A DNA stretch of 37,516 nucleotides from Cryomorphaceae bacterium (GTDB lineage: Bacteria; Bacteroidota; Bacteroidia; Flavobacteriales; Schleiferiaceae): assembly GCA_003566715.1 (NCBI GenBank), contig PXCF01000053.1, positions 1 through 37,516 on the forward strand, in the 5' to 3' direction. Under the pieces are notes generated by a model. The model saw only the letters and a program-made list of their open reading frames with translations. It made no database searches and was not told the DNA's origin. Position 1 is the first letter of the stretch, and every line of letters begins with the position of its first letter. Positions 15,762 to 24,932 of the stretch are shown piece by piece. The position numbers and the translations under genes are program-made.

Positions 15762-16904
15762 ATGTCCACCCAATCTACCTCGGCTGCAGAGCCGAAAAAA
15801 ATATTCAAAGACGCTGAGGATTTTCTTCCCATCAACGGCACCGATTACGTAGAATTATATGTAGGCAACGCCAAACAGGCCGCTCACTTTTACAAAACGG
15901 CGTTTGGGTTTCAGTCGCTCGCATATTCCGGCTTAGAGACCGGCGACAAGGAAAAGACCTCTTACGTATTGCAGCAAGGAAAAATCAGACTGATTCTCAC
16001 CTCGCCCATTAACCAAAATTCAGAAATCAACGAGCACCTCCGCGTACACGGGGATGGCGTTAAAAACGTTGCCCTCTGGGTCGACGATGCACGCAAGAGT
16101 TTTGAGGAAACCACCAAGCGCGGCGCCGAAGTCGCCTTCGAACCCTACACCATCAACGACCAGCACGGTGAGGTGGTGATGGCCGGAATTAAAACCTACG
16201 GGGAAACCGTTCACGTATTTGTGGAGCGCAAAAACTACAAAGGCACCTTTATGCCCGGTTTTCGCGATTGGAAGAGCGACTACAACCCACCTTCTGCCGG
16301 ATTAAAATACATCGATCACATGGTGGGCAACGTGGGCTGGAACGAAATGAATACTTGGGTGGAGTTTTACAAAAACGTGATGGGCTTTGCACAGCTCGTA
16401 TCCTTCGACGACAAAGACATCTCAACCGACTACACTGCCTTGATGAGTAAAGTGATGACCAATGGCAATGGCCGCATCAAGTTCCCCATCAACGAACCAG
16501 CCGAGGGCAAGAAAAAATCCCAGATTGAGGAGTACTTGGACTTCTACAACGGCGCTGGCGTACAGCACATTGCCGTGGCTACCGACGACATCGTAACTAC
16601 GGTAAAACAACTCAAAGCCAACGGCGTTGAATTCCTATATGTGCCCGAAACTTATTACGACGACGTGCTTGACCGCGTAGGTGAAATTGAAGAAGACCTC
16701 GCCCCGTTGCGTGAATTGGGCATCTTGATTGATCGCGACGATGAGGGATATTTGCTTCAGTTGTTCACCAAGCCCGTTGCCGACCGTCCGACCTTATTTT
16801 TTGAAATCATTCAGAGAAAAGGCGCGCAGTCCTTCGGCAAAGGAAACTTCAAAGCGTTATTTGAAGCAATCGAACGCGAGCAAGGAAACAGGGGTACGCT
16901 GTAA
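15762..16904 (+). CDS. hppD: 4-hydroxyphenylpyruvate dioxygenase
   Basis: A 380-residue Fe(II)-dependent dioxygenase that converts 4-hydroxyphenylpyruvate to homogentisate. It has two vicinal-oxygen-chelate halves; the iron triad is visible as H186 (YIDHMVGN), H269 (GVQHIAVATDD) and E348 (PTLFFEIIQRKG). The start is placed at ATG 15762 (MSTQSTSAAEPKK); the open frame reaches back to 15678 but that part overlaps hmgA and contains the promoter-like box. It lies 52 bases after hmgA in the same direction, giving two successive steps of tyrosine degradation side by side. A strong bidirectional terminator follows. Confidence 0.95.
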   Translation: MSTQSTSAAEPKKIFKDAEDFLPINGTDYVELYVGNAKQAAHFYKTAFGFQSLAYSGLETGDKEKTSYVLQQGKIRLILTSPINQNSEINEHLRVHGDGVKNVALWVDDARKSFEETTKRGAEVAFEPYTINDQHGEVVMAGIKTYGETVHVFVERKNYKGTFMPGFRDWKSDYNPPSAGLKYIDHMVGNVGWNEMNTWVEFYKNVMGFAQLVSFDDKDISTDYTALMSKVMTNGNGRIKFPINEPAEGKKKSQIEEYLDFYNGAGVQHIAVATDDIVTTVKQLKANGVEFLYVPETYYDDVLDRVGEIEEDLAPLRELGILIDRDDEGYLLQLFTKPVADRPTLFFEIIQRKGAQSFGKGNFKALFEAIEREQGNRGTL

Positions 16905-16924
16905 TAATCGTTAGAATGATTACG

Positions 16925-16959
16925 AAAAAGCCGTGCTGAAAAAGCACGGCTTTTTTTTT
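16925..16959. terminator. Bidirectional terminator between hppD and the HTTM gene
   Basis: AAGCCGTGCT / AGCACGGCTT stem of 10 bp with a GAAA-rich loop, an A-run before and nine T after, between two convergent genes. Confidence 0.92.
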
Positions 16960-17033
16960 GTGGAGCTATACGGGTAAGAACATGGCTTTCCCCTACGCTT
17001 AACCAAGAAAAAAACATTTAGAAGGAGAGTACT

Positions 17034-18368
17034 CTAATCAAACGAGAAGTCCGTAATCCAAGGATTCGCAGAAAAAAACTGCCACGGCACATCCGCTAGA
17101 TCAACACCAGAATCGATCAGTGGCTTATTTGGCCTACCATTTAAACTCACCCAGGCGTCGGCGTAAACCGCCATATCAACGCCTTCTTTTTCGTGGCTTC
17201 TACGCAGGTATTGGGCAAACTGCCATATCATATCCGGATGCGTAGCCAAACCTCTGATTTGCTTTGGCGTCAAGTGCTCACTCAACTGCACCGACCGTCG
17301 CTCTTCGGTGTTTTTGTTAACGGTATAAAACGTTACATAACCCGATTTACTCCGCAGCATCATGCGCCAACTCATGCGGTGACCTTCTTCCGACCAAAAC
17401 ACATTGCTGTCAATCCAATGATGGCGCAGCGGAAGAATGAGTTGCACCGCAAAAAAAATAAAAACAAACCCTTTAACTAAGTTTGCACGTTTAGGTAGGT
17501 GAACACGCTTCATCATGGATGGTGGCTTGCCCGACAAAAAGCGTCTTCTAATATCATCCGGCGGATATAAGAGCAGGATAAACGCCAGCGACATATATGG
17601 GAAAATGCCAATTTGAAACACCGCTGAATTGAATAAGTGAAATACAAAAGAGGCTATAACTGCCAATGTTCGCGTTCTACGCCAAAGGAGCGCGGGAACG
17701 ATAAACATGTCGAATAAAATACCGGTGTAACTGATGAAATAGTGGAACGTTTCGTGACTAAAAAGTTCGTTCAACCAAGGTGTTTGGTAGCGATTGGTAA
17801 ATGCACGTCGGATAAAAGTGGCATCCAGCCAATCGGGATAAATCTTGGCCACACTGCCGTATACATAGGCGATGGTCATCATTAGAATCAGAATCCAACG
17901 ATGCCAGTTGTACATGTGGTGGCGCGAGCGAACTCTGCCGGTTTTCACATCCACAGAAGCATAGTGATGGGCAGGAAGCAAACACATGATAAAACTCACC
18001 AGCACCAGCAAATAATAATGGTTGTTGTACGAAGTTTTCTGCATGAGATAGGTCCCCGTCCACATAAGGGTAAAAGCCACCATGGCCAGTCGATACCGCC
18101 AACCTACCATTACCATCAGTCCAAATATGCCCATAATAGAGTAGTAGATGTACATCTGCGGACCAAGCAGCACATTCATCCATTCAAAACCAATAAATGT
18201 AAAGGAGAAGGTTGGCTCCACCATATTCACCCGAACCCATCCGGTAAAAATGGCCCCCACCGATTCCAAAAATATCAACAAACCAAACAGCCACCGAAAG
18301 ATGACGAGTGCTGCATTGTCAATGGGTTTGAAAAACAATCGGTTGAGCATGATGACAAATGTAATCAT
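17034..18368 (-). CDS. HTTM-domain membrane protein (vitamin K-dependent gamma-carboxylase-like)
   Basis: A 444-residue protein with repeated membrane helices in the first 300 residues (for example LVIFRWLFGLLIFLESVGAI and LILMMTIAYVYGSVAKIYPDW) and a soluble C-terminal part. The segment YGSVAKIYPDWL (K175) lines up with the lysine-containing region AGVKKLDADW of the animal gamma-glutamyl carboxylase, whose lysine acts as the base in vitamin K epoxidation. Bacterial members are labelled HTTM (horizontally transferred transmembrane) domain proteins; their reaction is largely untested. An alternative start is the ATG at 18350 (MLNRLFF), which has a -7-like TACATTTG just upstream. It lies convergent to hppD, with tRNA-Ala divergent. 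Confidence 0.8.
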   Translation of the reverse strand: MITFVIMLNRLFFKPIDNAALVIFRWLFGLLIFLESVGAIFTGWVRVNMVEPTFSFTFIGFEWMNVLLGPQMYIYYSIMGIFGLMVMVGWRYRLAMVAFTLMWTGTYLMQKTSYNNHYYLLVLVSFIMCLLPAHHYASVDVKTGRVRSRHHMYNWHRWILILMMTIAYVYGSVAKIYPDWLDATFIRRAFTNRYQTPWLNELFSHETFHYFISYTGILFDMFIVPALLWRRTRTLAVIASFVFHLFNSAVFQIGIFPYMSLAFILLLYPPDDIRRRFLSGKPPSMMKRVHLPKRANLVKGFVFIFFAVQLILPLRHHWIDSNVFWSEEGHRMSWRMMLRSKSGYVTFYTVNKNTEERRSVQLSEHLTPKQIRGLATHPDMIWQFAQYLRRSHEKEGVDMAVYADAWVSLNGRPNKPLIDSGVDLADVPWQFFSANPWITDFSFD

Positions 18369-18407
18369 GAGAAGGTCAAGAAAAAACCATCGACCATAAA
18401 AAAATCG

Positions 18408-18437
18408 TTGTGTATTTTTTGTGTGGTTGTATCTTTG
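18408..18437 (+). promoter_or_regulatory. Textbook Bacteroidota promoter for tRNA-Ala
   Basis: TTG at 18408-18410, a 19-base spacer, then TATCTTTG at 18430-18437, exactly the TTG-N19-TAnnTTTG consensus of the major sigma factor in this phylum. It ends 19 bases before the first base of the tRNA. Confidence 0.85.
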
Positions 18438-18456
18438 CCGCGCTAAATTATAATAT

Positions 18457-18533
<77 letters not shown>

Positions 18534-18540
18534 AAATCAA

Positions 18541-18572
18541 AAAAAGCCTCAACGTTTAGATGGGGCTTTTTT
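18541..18572 (+). terminator. Terminator of the tRNA-Ala transcript
   Basis: AAAAAGCCTC, an 11-base loop, then GGGGCTTTTTT; ten pairs including one G-U, ending in a T-run. Confidence 0.88.
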
Positions 18573-18649
18573 ATTGTCCATTGGACGCATTTCACGTATT
18601 TTAGCCGACGAAATTTTACGCCCCCAAACCATCCCATATTCTCGACAGC

Positions 18650-19606
18650 ATGAATAGTGAACTGCAGAAGCGAATAGATTTACTCGCCGAAAAATACGAA
18701 GCCAGTGGACAAGACCTTTTGGCCTTTTTAGATGGACTGCTGTATGCCAACTACATCACTTATTGGGATTACATCCACTTAGATACGCTACTGTGCTTAC
18801 AAAAGCCTCGTACAGACATACCTGATGAACCCATTTTCATTATGTACCATCAAATTACGGAGCTTTACTTTAAGTTGTCACTGCACGAGATTCGCCAAAT
18901 CAATGCTTGGAAAAAGCCGGATGCCAACGAATTTTTGGAGAAGATTGAACGCATCAATCGTTATTTTTTGGCGTTGACCACCTCGTTTGGCGTGATGGAA
19001 AAAGGGATGAAGCGGGAAGAATTTCTCAAGTTTCGATTGGCACTGATTCCTGCCAGCGGATTTCAGTCCGGACAATACCGTCAGATTGAAATTGGCTGCA
19101 CCGACCTAATCAACCTGGTAGATGCTGAACATCGTTCACGCTTAAAAGGTGCGAGTATTGAAGATCAAATGGAGTATATCTACTGGCGCAATGGGGCCAC
19201 CATCGCGGAGACCGGAGAAAAAACGCTCACCCTTAAGCAGTTTGAAGATAAGTACAATCAGCAGTTTATTGAGGACGCGCGCAACTACAACAAAAACAAC
19301 ATTTGGCAACAGTTTAAGCGCTGCGAATGCGACGAGACACTAAAGAATGACATCATCAAAGCACTACGGGTGCTTGATTACAATGTGAATGTCAATTGGC
19401 CACTGCAACACTACAAAACAGCCGTTGCCTATCTGGCGCGCCGTCCGGAAGACGTAGCAGCAACGGGAGGAACCAACTGGCAGAAATATTTGCCACCTCG
19501 TTTTCAGAGACGCATTTTTTACCCCGAATTATGGTCGAAGCAAGAGATTAAAGAGTGGGGAAAAACATGGGTTGAATCGGTATTGAAGGATTTAGATAAT
19601 GGCTAA
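18650..19606 (+). CDS. kynA: Tryptophan 2,3-dioxygenase
   Basis: A 318-residue haem enzyme that opens the indole ring of tryptophan to N-formylkynurenine. The signature IMYHQITELYFKLSLHEI contains the active-site H67; the haem-ligand histidine is probably H254 in PLQHYKTAV; and AATGGTNWQKYLPPRFQRRIFYPELW is the conserved substrate-loop and C-terminal region (TGG motif). There is no signal peptide. With hmgA and hppD it makes a cluster for aromatic amino acid breakdown, though it has its own transcript. The gene overlaps the next one by 8 bases, so translation may be coupled. Confidence 0.93.
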   Translation: MNSELQKRIDLLAEKYEASGQDLLAFLDGLLYANYITYWDYIHLDTLLCLQKPRTDIPDEPIFIMYHQITELYFKLSLHEIRQINAWKKPDANEFLEKIERINRYFLALTTSFGVMEKGMKREEFLKFRLALIPASGFQSGQYRQIEIGCTDLINLVDAEHRSRLKGASIEDQMEYIYWRNGATIAETGEKTLTLKQFEDKYNQQFIEDARNYNKNNIWQQFKRCECDETLKNDIIKALRVLDYNVNVNWPLQHYKTAVAYLARRPEDVAATGGTNWQKYLPPRFQRRIFYPELWSKQEIKEWGKTWVESVLKDLDNG

Positions 19607-20903
19607 AAAAACCAATAGGTACAGAATATCTAAATCGATTGTTGCTACCGTTCTTCTCCTGTCATTTCCAACGATTTTCCTGTTGAATCAGTGGATTAAG
19701 CAATCCGAAACCCAGACCGAAATTGTTGATATCGATCTCATTGAGGAAAACACGCACCCTCCTGTTGAGCCTCCAAAGCGATTTGGCTTCGACACGACGG
19801 AATTTAGAATAACCGATGCAACCCTAAAGTCGGGCGAGACTTTAGGCGCGCTTTTTCTATCTGCCGGGTTCAGCCATGTTCAAGTGCACAACATCGTTCA
19901 AGCAGCGGAAGGTATATTTGACGCCCGTTATGTAAAAGTTGGCGAGGCTTATCATTGGATTTACAGCAATCCGAACGACACCTTACCCACGCACTTGATT
20001 TACGAAAAAAGCCCTTTGATTTACTACCAGTTTGATCTCGGCGACACCTTACAAGTGGTTCGTCACGAAAAGGAGACCAGCATCCGGGTGGATACAGCAA
20101 CGGCCATTGTTCAATCATCCTTGTATCAAGACTTACGCAACGAGGGCGTGCCGGTGCAGGTCATCATGCATTTGGCCGATGTATACGGTTGGGTCATCGA
20201 CTTTTTCCGCATACAGAAGGGCGACTACATCAAGCTTACCTACGAGCTGAAAGTGGTTGACGACACAGCGGTTGTGGGGTACGGCAAAATTCCTTCTGCG
20301 TTGTTTTACCACGGCGGCAAAGAACTATTTGCCTTTTACTATCAAAATGAAGACGACACGTACCGTGGGTATTTCAACGAAGAGGGCGATGCCATGCGCA
20401 AAGCTTTTCTCAAAGCTCCACTGGACTTCTTTCGCATAAGCAGTCGGTATAACCCCAAGCGTTTTCACCCGGTACTGAAAAGAATGAAGCCGCATTTGGG
20501 CACAGATTACGCAGCTCCTACCGGCACCCCCATTCGCACAACCGCTGATGGGATTATAGAAAAAATGGGATATACCAGTGGAAATGGTAATTTTGTAAAA
20601 GTTCGTCACAACAGCACCTACAGCACGCAATACTTGCATATGAGTAAATTTGCCCAAGGGATGAAAACGGGAAAACACGTGTCGCAGGGAGACGTTATAG
20701 GTTATGTAGGTAGTACCGGACTGGCAACTGGTCCACACGTTTGTTATCGCTTTTGGAAAAATGGCGTTCAAGTCGATCCTTTGAAAGAAGAGCTGCCTAC
20801 CGCCGAACCCATCGACGAGAATGAGCGTGAAAACTTTTTGCTTATGATGGAAGTTAGAAAAGAAGCATTGTTACAATTACCTTTACCTCAACCGAATGTC
20901 TGA
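19599..20903 (+). CDS. M23-family peptidoglycan peptidase, membrane-anchored
   Basis: A 434-residue protein with an N-terminal membrane helix (about residues 13-33, VATVLLLSFPTIFLLNQWI), then a periplasmic region with an OapA/LysM-like segment (LKSGETLGALFLSAGFS near 70) and a C-terminal M23 domain from about residue 300. The zinc motifs are HLGTDYAAPTGTPI (H and D) and, later, HMSKF and GPHVCYRFW with the HxH-type histidine. It should cut peptide cross-links in peptidoglycan, LytM-like. Overlaps of 8 bases both upstream (kynA) and downstream put it in the middle of a three-gene operon whose first member is metabolic, an unusual pairing. Confidence 0.88.
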   Translation: MAKKTNRYRISKSIVATVLLLSFPTIFLLNQWIKQSETQTEIVDIDLIEENTHPPVEPPKRFGFDTTEFRITDATLKSGETLGALFLSAGFSHVQVHNIVQAAEGIFDARYVKVGEAYHWIYSNPNDTLPTHLIYEKSPLIYYQFDLGDTLQVVRHEKETSIRVDTATAIVQSSLYQDLRNEGVPVQVIMHLADVYGWVIDFFRIQKGDYIKLTYELKVVDDTAVVGYGKIPSALFYHGGKELFAFYYQNEDDTYRGYFNEEGDAMRKAFLKAPLDFFRISSRYNPKRFHPVLKRMKPHLGTDYAAPTGTPIRTTADGIIEKMGYTSGNGNFVKVRHNSTYSTQYLHMSKFAQGMKTGKHVSQGDVIGYVGSTGLATGPHVCYRFWKNGVQVDPLKEELPTAEPIDENERENFLLMMEVRKEALLQLPLPQPNV

Positions 20904-21723
20904 CCATAGATTGCTACATCACACCATTCATCGCAGCTCCGACGAGAATGCGCCTTGGCTGGTCTTTGTCCACGGTGCCGGAGGAAGCAGTACGGTATGG
21001 TTTAAGCAATTACGCAATTTCCGCGAAGGTAATTACAATATTTTGATGATCGACTTACGCGGTCACGGCGGATCGGTTTTTTTTCGCGATTGGATTTCCA
21101 ATGAACCCCATGCTTTTGAAGAAATCTGTAAAGACGTGGTTGACGTTCTCAATCACCACAACATTCCACCCTCGCACATGGTTGGAATTTCTTTAGGCAC
21201 CTTAGTTATCAGAAAAATCGCTGAGGATTATCCGGAGTATGTTTCATCCTTGATTATGGGGGGCGCCATAGTGAAATTTAACCTGCGTTCCAGATTTTTG
21301 GTATGGCTTGTTCACAGAGTGAAAAAGCTGTTGCCTTTTATTTGGATTTACAAAATCTATGCGTTTATACTCATGCCGCGCAAACGCCACCGAAAATCGC
21401 GAAACCTCTTTGTCAGACAGGCCAAGAAGCTCTACCACCAAGAATTTCTCAGATGGATCGGCATCACTCAACAGATCAAGCCATTGATGAAGTTTTTCCG
21501 AGAAAACAATACGCAGCATCCCGTTCTCTATATTATGGGAGATGAAGACTACATGTTTTTACCTTCCGTTAAAATGGTAGCTTCCAGACATAAAAATGCC
21601 CGTTTGGTGATCGTGCCGGAGAGCGGACACGTGGTGAATGTCGATCAACCCCGACATTTCAATAGAATTGTACGAACGTTTGTCAACGGATTGACCGCAC
21701 GTAAATTTAACGATCCAAAGTGA
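20896..21723 (+). CDS. Alpha/beta hydrolase
   Basis: A 275-residue protein with the alpha/beta-hydrolase fold: oxyanion-hole HGAGGSS near residue 26, the nucleophile elbow GISLG (serine about 97), an aspartate in MGDEDYMFLP and the histidine in ESGHVVNVDQP. All three triad residues are visible. The basic helical cap (VHRVKKLLPFIWI, MPRKRHRKSRN) is rich in Arg and Lys. Substrate is unknown; such enzymes range from esterases to C-C hydrolases. It overlaps the M23 gene by 8 bases and its end overlaps the convergent lipoprotein gene by 17 bases. Confidence 0.85.
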   Translation: MSDHRLLHHTIHRSSDENAPWLVFVHGAGGSSTVWFKQLRNFREGNYNILMIDLRGHGGSVFFRDWISNEPHAFEEICKDVVDVLNHHNIPPSHMVGISLGTLVIRKIAEDYPEYVSSLIMGGAIVKFNLRSRFLVWLVHRVKKLLPFIWIYKIYAFILMPRKRHRKSRNLFVRQAKKLYHQEFLRWIGITQQIKPLMKFFRENNTQHPVLYIMGDEDYMFLPSVKMVASRHKNARLVIVPESGHVVNVDQPRHFNRIVRTFVNGLTARKFNDPK

Positions 21724-22318
21724 TTTTAATGACGCCGACGGCCTGCTGAGAACCACTGGTCCCGGGCAAAACCCCTCCTAGATCTATACTGCCATCAATA
21801 TCGCCTTGTAAACGAAGGCGCTTGGTGGTTCTTTCAGCCACACTAAAAATCATATCGTCTAGTTCAATGCCATCAATTAGCTTCAAGGGCTCATCGGAGG
21901 AGTCATTCTCATCTACATAAAATCGAAGTTCATTTTCACCTAAGATTTCAAACGTCATTTGTGTCTTTAACGCTAATTCGAGGGTATCTGGATTACTTGT
22001 TCCACCAACGTCCAGCGTCAGCACGGCATCCAATGTGTTATCAAACAAGACCTTTTGATTGTTGAAGGACACCTTCCCTTCATAGTTCTTTCCTTGCACG
22101 GCAACGTACAACATGTTACCTTCCACGTTTACCTCCATATCAGCGTCAAAATCCTTCATTTCATATGCACCGGTAGTTGCTTGTTGGATACTTACCGTTT
22201 CGGGGAGAGATGGTGTATCTCCATTGCTTTCATCATCGTCGCTGCTACAGCCGACAAACACCAACATGGTTGTGGCTGCAATTAGGCGGGAATACTTTAC
22301 AATATGACGTGTATTCAT
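21707..22318 (-). CDS. Putative lipoprotein, tandem paralog 1
   Basis: A 203-residue protein with a lipoprotein signal (LVFVGC, lipidated Cys at 24) followed by the acidic linker SSDDDESNGD. The mature part is a beta-rich domain with LRFYVDENDSSDEPLKLID (about 135-155) and a terminal VGVIKITLDR. The neighbour at 22346 has the same core: FRFYVNDSSDRPIEMFD. I know of no function for this family. The pair is leftward with a 27-base gap, so probably an operon; the stop lies within the end of the opposite alpha/beta-hydrolase gene. Confidence 0.65.
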   Translation of the reverse strand: MNTRHIVKYSRLIAATTMLVFVGCSSDDDESNGDTPSLPETVSIQQATTGAYEMKDFDADMEVNVEGNMLYVAVQGKNYEGKVSFNNQKVLFDNTLDAVLTLDVGGTSNPDTLELALKTQMTFEILGENELRFYVDENDSSDEPLKLIDGIELDDMIFSVAERTTKRLRLQGDIDGSIDLGGVLPGTSGSQQAVGVIKITLDR

Positions 22319-22345
22319 GGGAAAGATATATGAAATTCTGTTGAT

Positions 22346-22966
22346 TTATTGATCCGCTACTTTTTGTAAACGGATATAAATTGTACCGGTGGTTGGGATA
22401 TCACCCGCAGGAAGTTCAGGCACCTCACTGGCTAAGTCACCAAAGTTATTCATTACATTTACTTGGGCTTGTAAGTCAAGATATTCATCCGTTTTTTCTA
22501 CGGCAAAAAACGTAAGGTCATCAAATGCGATATAGTCAAACATTTCAATGGGACGATCTGATGAATCGTTGACATAAAAGCGGAAATAATTGTTGTCAAT
22601 GATTTCCCAGCTCAATCGATTATCGATAGGCACTTGATCCTCGCTTTCCTCGTGTAATTTAAAATTACCCAAAGACGCCGTGATGGTCATGTCCGTAAAG
22701 ACATCAAACTTTGCCTTTTGATTATCATTTTCATCAAAGAAAAAAGTAACGCCTCCATTCACGTTTTCATTTTTAATCTCTACAGAAACGTTTAGGGGCG
22801 GGATTGAAGCCACCAAATCAGCATGTAAGTAGGTGGTTTCCCAGTATCCGGGAAGCTCCGCCGCCATGTCGATATCCAGCGGTTTTACCTCATCGTCATC
22901 GTCGCCACCACAAGCGGTAACGGCAATAAATAAGGCAGACATGATTAAAATATTAATTGCTTTCAT
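22346..22966 (-). CDS. Putative lipoprotein, tandem paralog 2
   Basis: A 206-residue protein with a signal peptide ending AVTAC (Cys 19) and an acidic linker GGDDDDEV. Its mature core matches the next gene: a lipocalin-like order of strands with GYWETTYLHADL near residue 40, VTFFFDENDNQKAKF in the middle and FRFYVNDSSDRPIEMFDY near 135. GxW plus beta strands suggests a lipocalin-type fold, but that is an inference. It is the upstream gene of the pair. Confidence 0.65.
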   Translation of the reverse strand: MKAINILIMSALFIAVTACGGDDDDEVKPLDIDMAAELPGYWETTYLHADLVASIPPLNVSVEIKNENVNGGVTFFFDENDNQKAKFDVFTDMTITASLGNFKLHEESEDQVPIDNRLSWEIIDNNYFRFYVNDSSDRPIEMFDYIAFDDLTFFAVEKTDEYLDLQAQVNVMNNFGDLASEVPELPAGDIPTTGTIYIRLQKVADQ

Positions 22967-23069
22967 TTGATATTTGGATTGATTCTACAAATATTTTGAT
23001 TGCCATCATTAAAAAGCCATCAAACACAAAACGCATGTTGCATTTTATGATTTGTAAATATACAACCAA

Positions 23070-24794
23070 TTACGATTGATTGGTATACCAATTTTCCACG
23101 TCTGCTAACTGAAGTGCATCGATGGCTAATTTATTCTTTTTTCGGTATCCATTAAGCGCTTGGTGTACTTGTGTTGGCTTAGCGTCCAGAAGTTGTTTGA
23201 CGCTGGGATAATTCTTCATCACGTGGTCAACCCATGCATTGGGGACACCAATCTCCATAAAGTCTTCTTTACGTGGCGCAGCTGCTTTTTTCTCTGGCCT
23301 CATTTGCGGGAAGAAGAGAACTTCTTGGATACTGCTGTTATTCGTCAAAAACATGGTCAATCGATCAATTCCAATTCCCAATCCGGCAGCTGGCGGCATA
23401 CCATACTCGAGGGCGCGCAAGAAGTCGTGATCTATAAACATGGCTTCGTCGTCGCCTTTCTCACTAAGTGTAAGCTGCTCTTCAAAGCGTTCCCGTTGAT
23501 CAATAGGGTCGTTCAGTTCAGAATATGCGTTGGCCAACTCTTTACCATTCACCATCAGCTCAAAGCGCTCGGTTAAATTGGGGTTATCGCGGTGACGCTT
23601 ACACAACGGCGACATTTCTTTGGGATAGTCCGTAATAAAAGTCGGTTGGATATAGTGTTTTTCACAGGCCTCGCCAAAAATCTCATCGATGAGCTTGGCT
23701 TTACCCATGGTTTCATCGGTATCGATATCGAGCTTTTCACACACCTCTCTTAGTTCGTTTTCACCCATACTACTCACATCAAAACCCGTGTGTTCCTTGA
23801 TGGCCTCAAGAATAGGCACACGCTTGAAAGGTGTTTTGAAATCAATAGAATTTTCACCAAACGTTACCTTTGTACTGCCTTCATTGACCTCTTTCACGAC
23901 TCTTTCGAGCATATTTTCTGTGAATGTCATCATCCACTTATAGTCCTTGTAAGCCACGTAGATTTCCATAACTGTAAACTCAGGATTATGGGTTCTGTCC
24001 ATGCCTTCGTTGCGGAAATCTTTGGCAAATTCATACACCCCGTCAAAGCCGCCCACAAGGAGACGCTTGAGGTACAATTCATTGGCTATTCGCAAATAAA
24101 GAGGAATGTCCAGTGCATTGTGGTGGGTGATAAACGGGCGAGCTGCTGCGCCACCGGGAATGGGCTGTAAAATGGGGGTTTCTACTTCCAGGTACCCTTG
24201 CTCATTAAAAATATTGCGCATGCTGTTAATGATCTGCGCGCGCTTCATAAAGGTTTCTTTTACGCCGGCGTTGACAATCAAGTCAACGTAGCGCTGACGA
24301 TAGCGCTGCTCCGGATCGGTAAAAGCGTCGTAAACATTTCCATCGGCATCGGTTTTCACGATGGGTAATGGACGTAAACTTTTGCTCAAAAAGACGAACG
24401 ACTTAACCAACACCGAAATTTCTCCCATGCGGGTTTTAAATACCTCGCCGGTTACGCCAAGAAAATCTCCGATGTCTGTAAGCTTCTTGTAAACTTCGTT
24501 ATAGGCGGTTTTGTCATCACCCGGACATATCTCATCACGATTGAAGTACAACTGAACACGAGCGGTATGGTCTTTCAAATCAGAAAAAGCAGCTTTGCCC
24601 ATGATGCGCTTGCTCATGATGCGCCCCGCAAGTGCTACCTGTTTATAATCATCTGGGTTTTCATCAAAACCGTTGAGAATATCTTCAGCAGTATGAGTTA
24701 CCTCGTATCCTTCTGCGGGATAAGGCTCGTATCCGAGTTCACGTAAACGACTAAGTGCCTCACGGCGTTGAATTTCCTGTTCTGAAAGCATCAC
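23070..24794 (-). CDS. lysS: Lysyl-tRNA synthetase, class II
   Basis: A 574-residue class II synthetase that loads lysine on its tRNA. The N-terminal anticodon-binding OB fold has [18 protein letters not shown]; class II motif 2 is [18 protein letters not shown] and motif 3 is [13 protein letters not shown]. The usual bacterial enzyme is about 500 residues; the extra 70 residues after motif 3 (from [15 protein letters not shown] on) form a lysine-rich, helical tail seen in Bacteroidota. A -7 box lies 25 bases upstream. It is a single leftward gene. Confidence 0.96.
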   Translation of the reverse strand: MMLSEQEIQRREALSRLRELGYEPYPAEGYEVTHTAEDILNGFDENPDDYKQVALAGRIMSKRIMGKAAFSDLKDHTARVQLYFNRDEICPGDDKTAYNEVYKKLTDIGDFLGVTGEVFKTRMGEISVLVKSFVFLSKSLRPLPIVKTDADGNVYDAFTDPEQRYRQRYVDLIVNAGVKETFMKRAQIINSMRNIFNEQGYLEVETPILQPIPGGAAARPFITHHNALDIPLYLRIANELYLKRLLVGGFDGVYEFAKDFRNEGMDRTHNPEFTVMEIYVAYKDYKWMMTFTENMLERVVKEVNEGSTKVTFGENSIDFKTPFKRVPILEAIKEHTGFDVSSMGENELREVCEKLDIDTDETMGKAKLIDEIFGEACEKHYIQPTFITDYPKEMSPLCKRHRDNPNLTERFELMVNGKELANAYSELNDPIDQRERFEEQLTLSEKGDDEAMFIDHDFLRALEYGMPPAAGLGIGIDRLTMFLTNNSSIQEVLFFPQMRPEKKAAAPRKEDFMEIGVPNAWVDHVMKNYPSVKQLLDAKPTQVHQALNGYRKKNKLAIDALQLADVENWYTNQS

Positions 24795-24818
24795 TAATCT
24801 TGTAAATTATTAAGGGTG

Positions 24819-24850
24819 CAAAAGTAGCGTAACTTTCAGGCACAAACCAA
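24819..24850 (-). promoter_or_regulatory. Promoter for lysS
   Basis: The minus strand has TACTTTTG (24826-24819), an exact TAnnTTTG, with TTG at 24850-24848 and a 21-base spacer. The box lies 25 bases before the start. Confidence 0.55.
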
Positions 24851-24932
24851 AAGGTTGTTCAATCTATTGGTAATAATTGACGTAATTAGATTCAATTTTT
24901 GAGAAAACGACTAAACAAAGAACTTTTCATCA

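Noticed and set aside
18356-18363. -7 promoter box (minus strand TACATTTG) for the HTTM gene
   Set aside because: It lies within the coding frame from 18368 and only 5 bases before the alternative ATG at 18350, so it would require a leaderless transcript; kept only as a remark on start choice.
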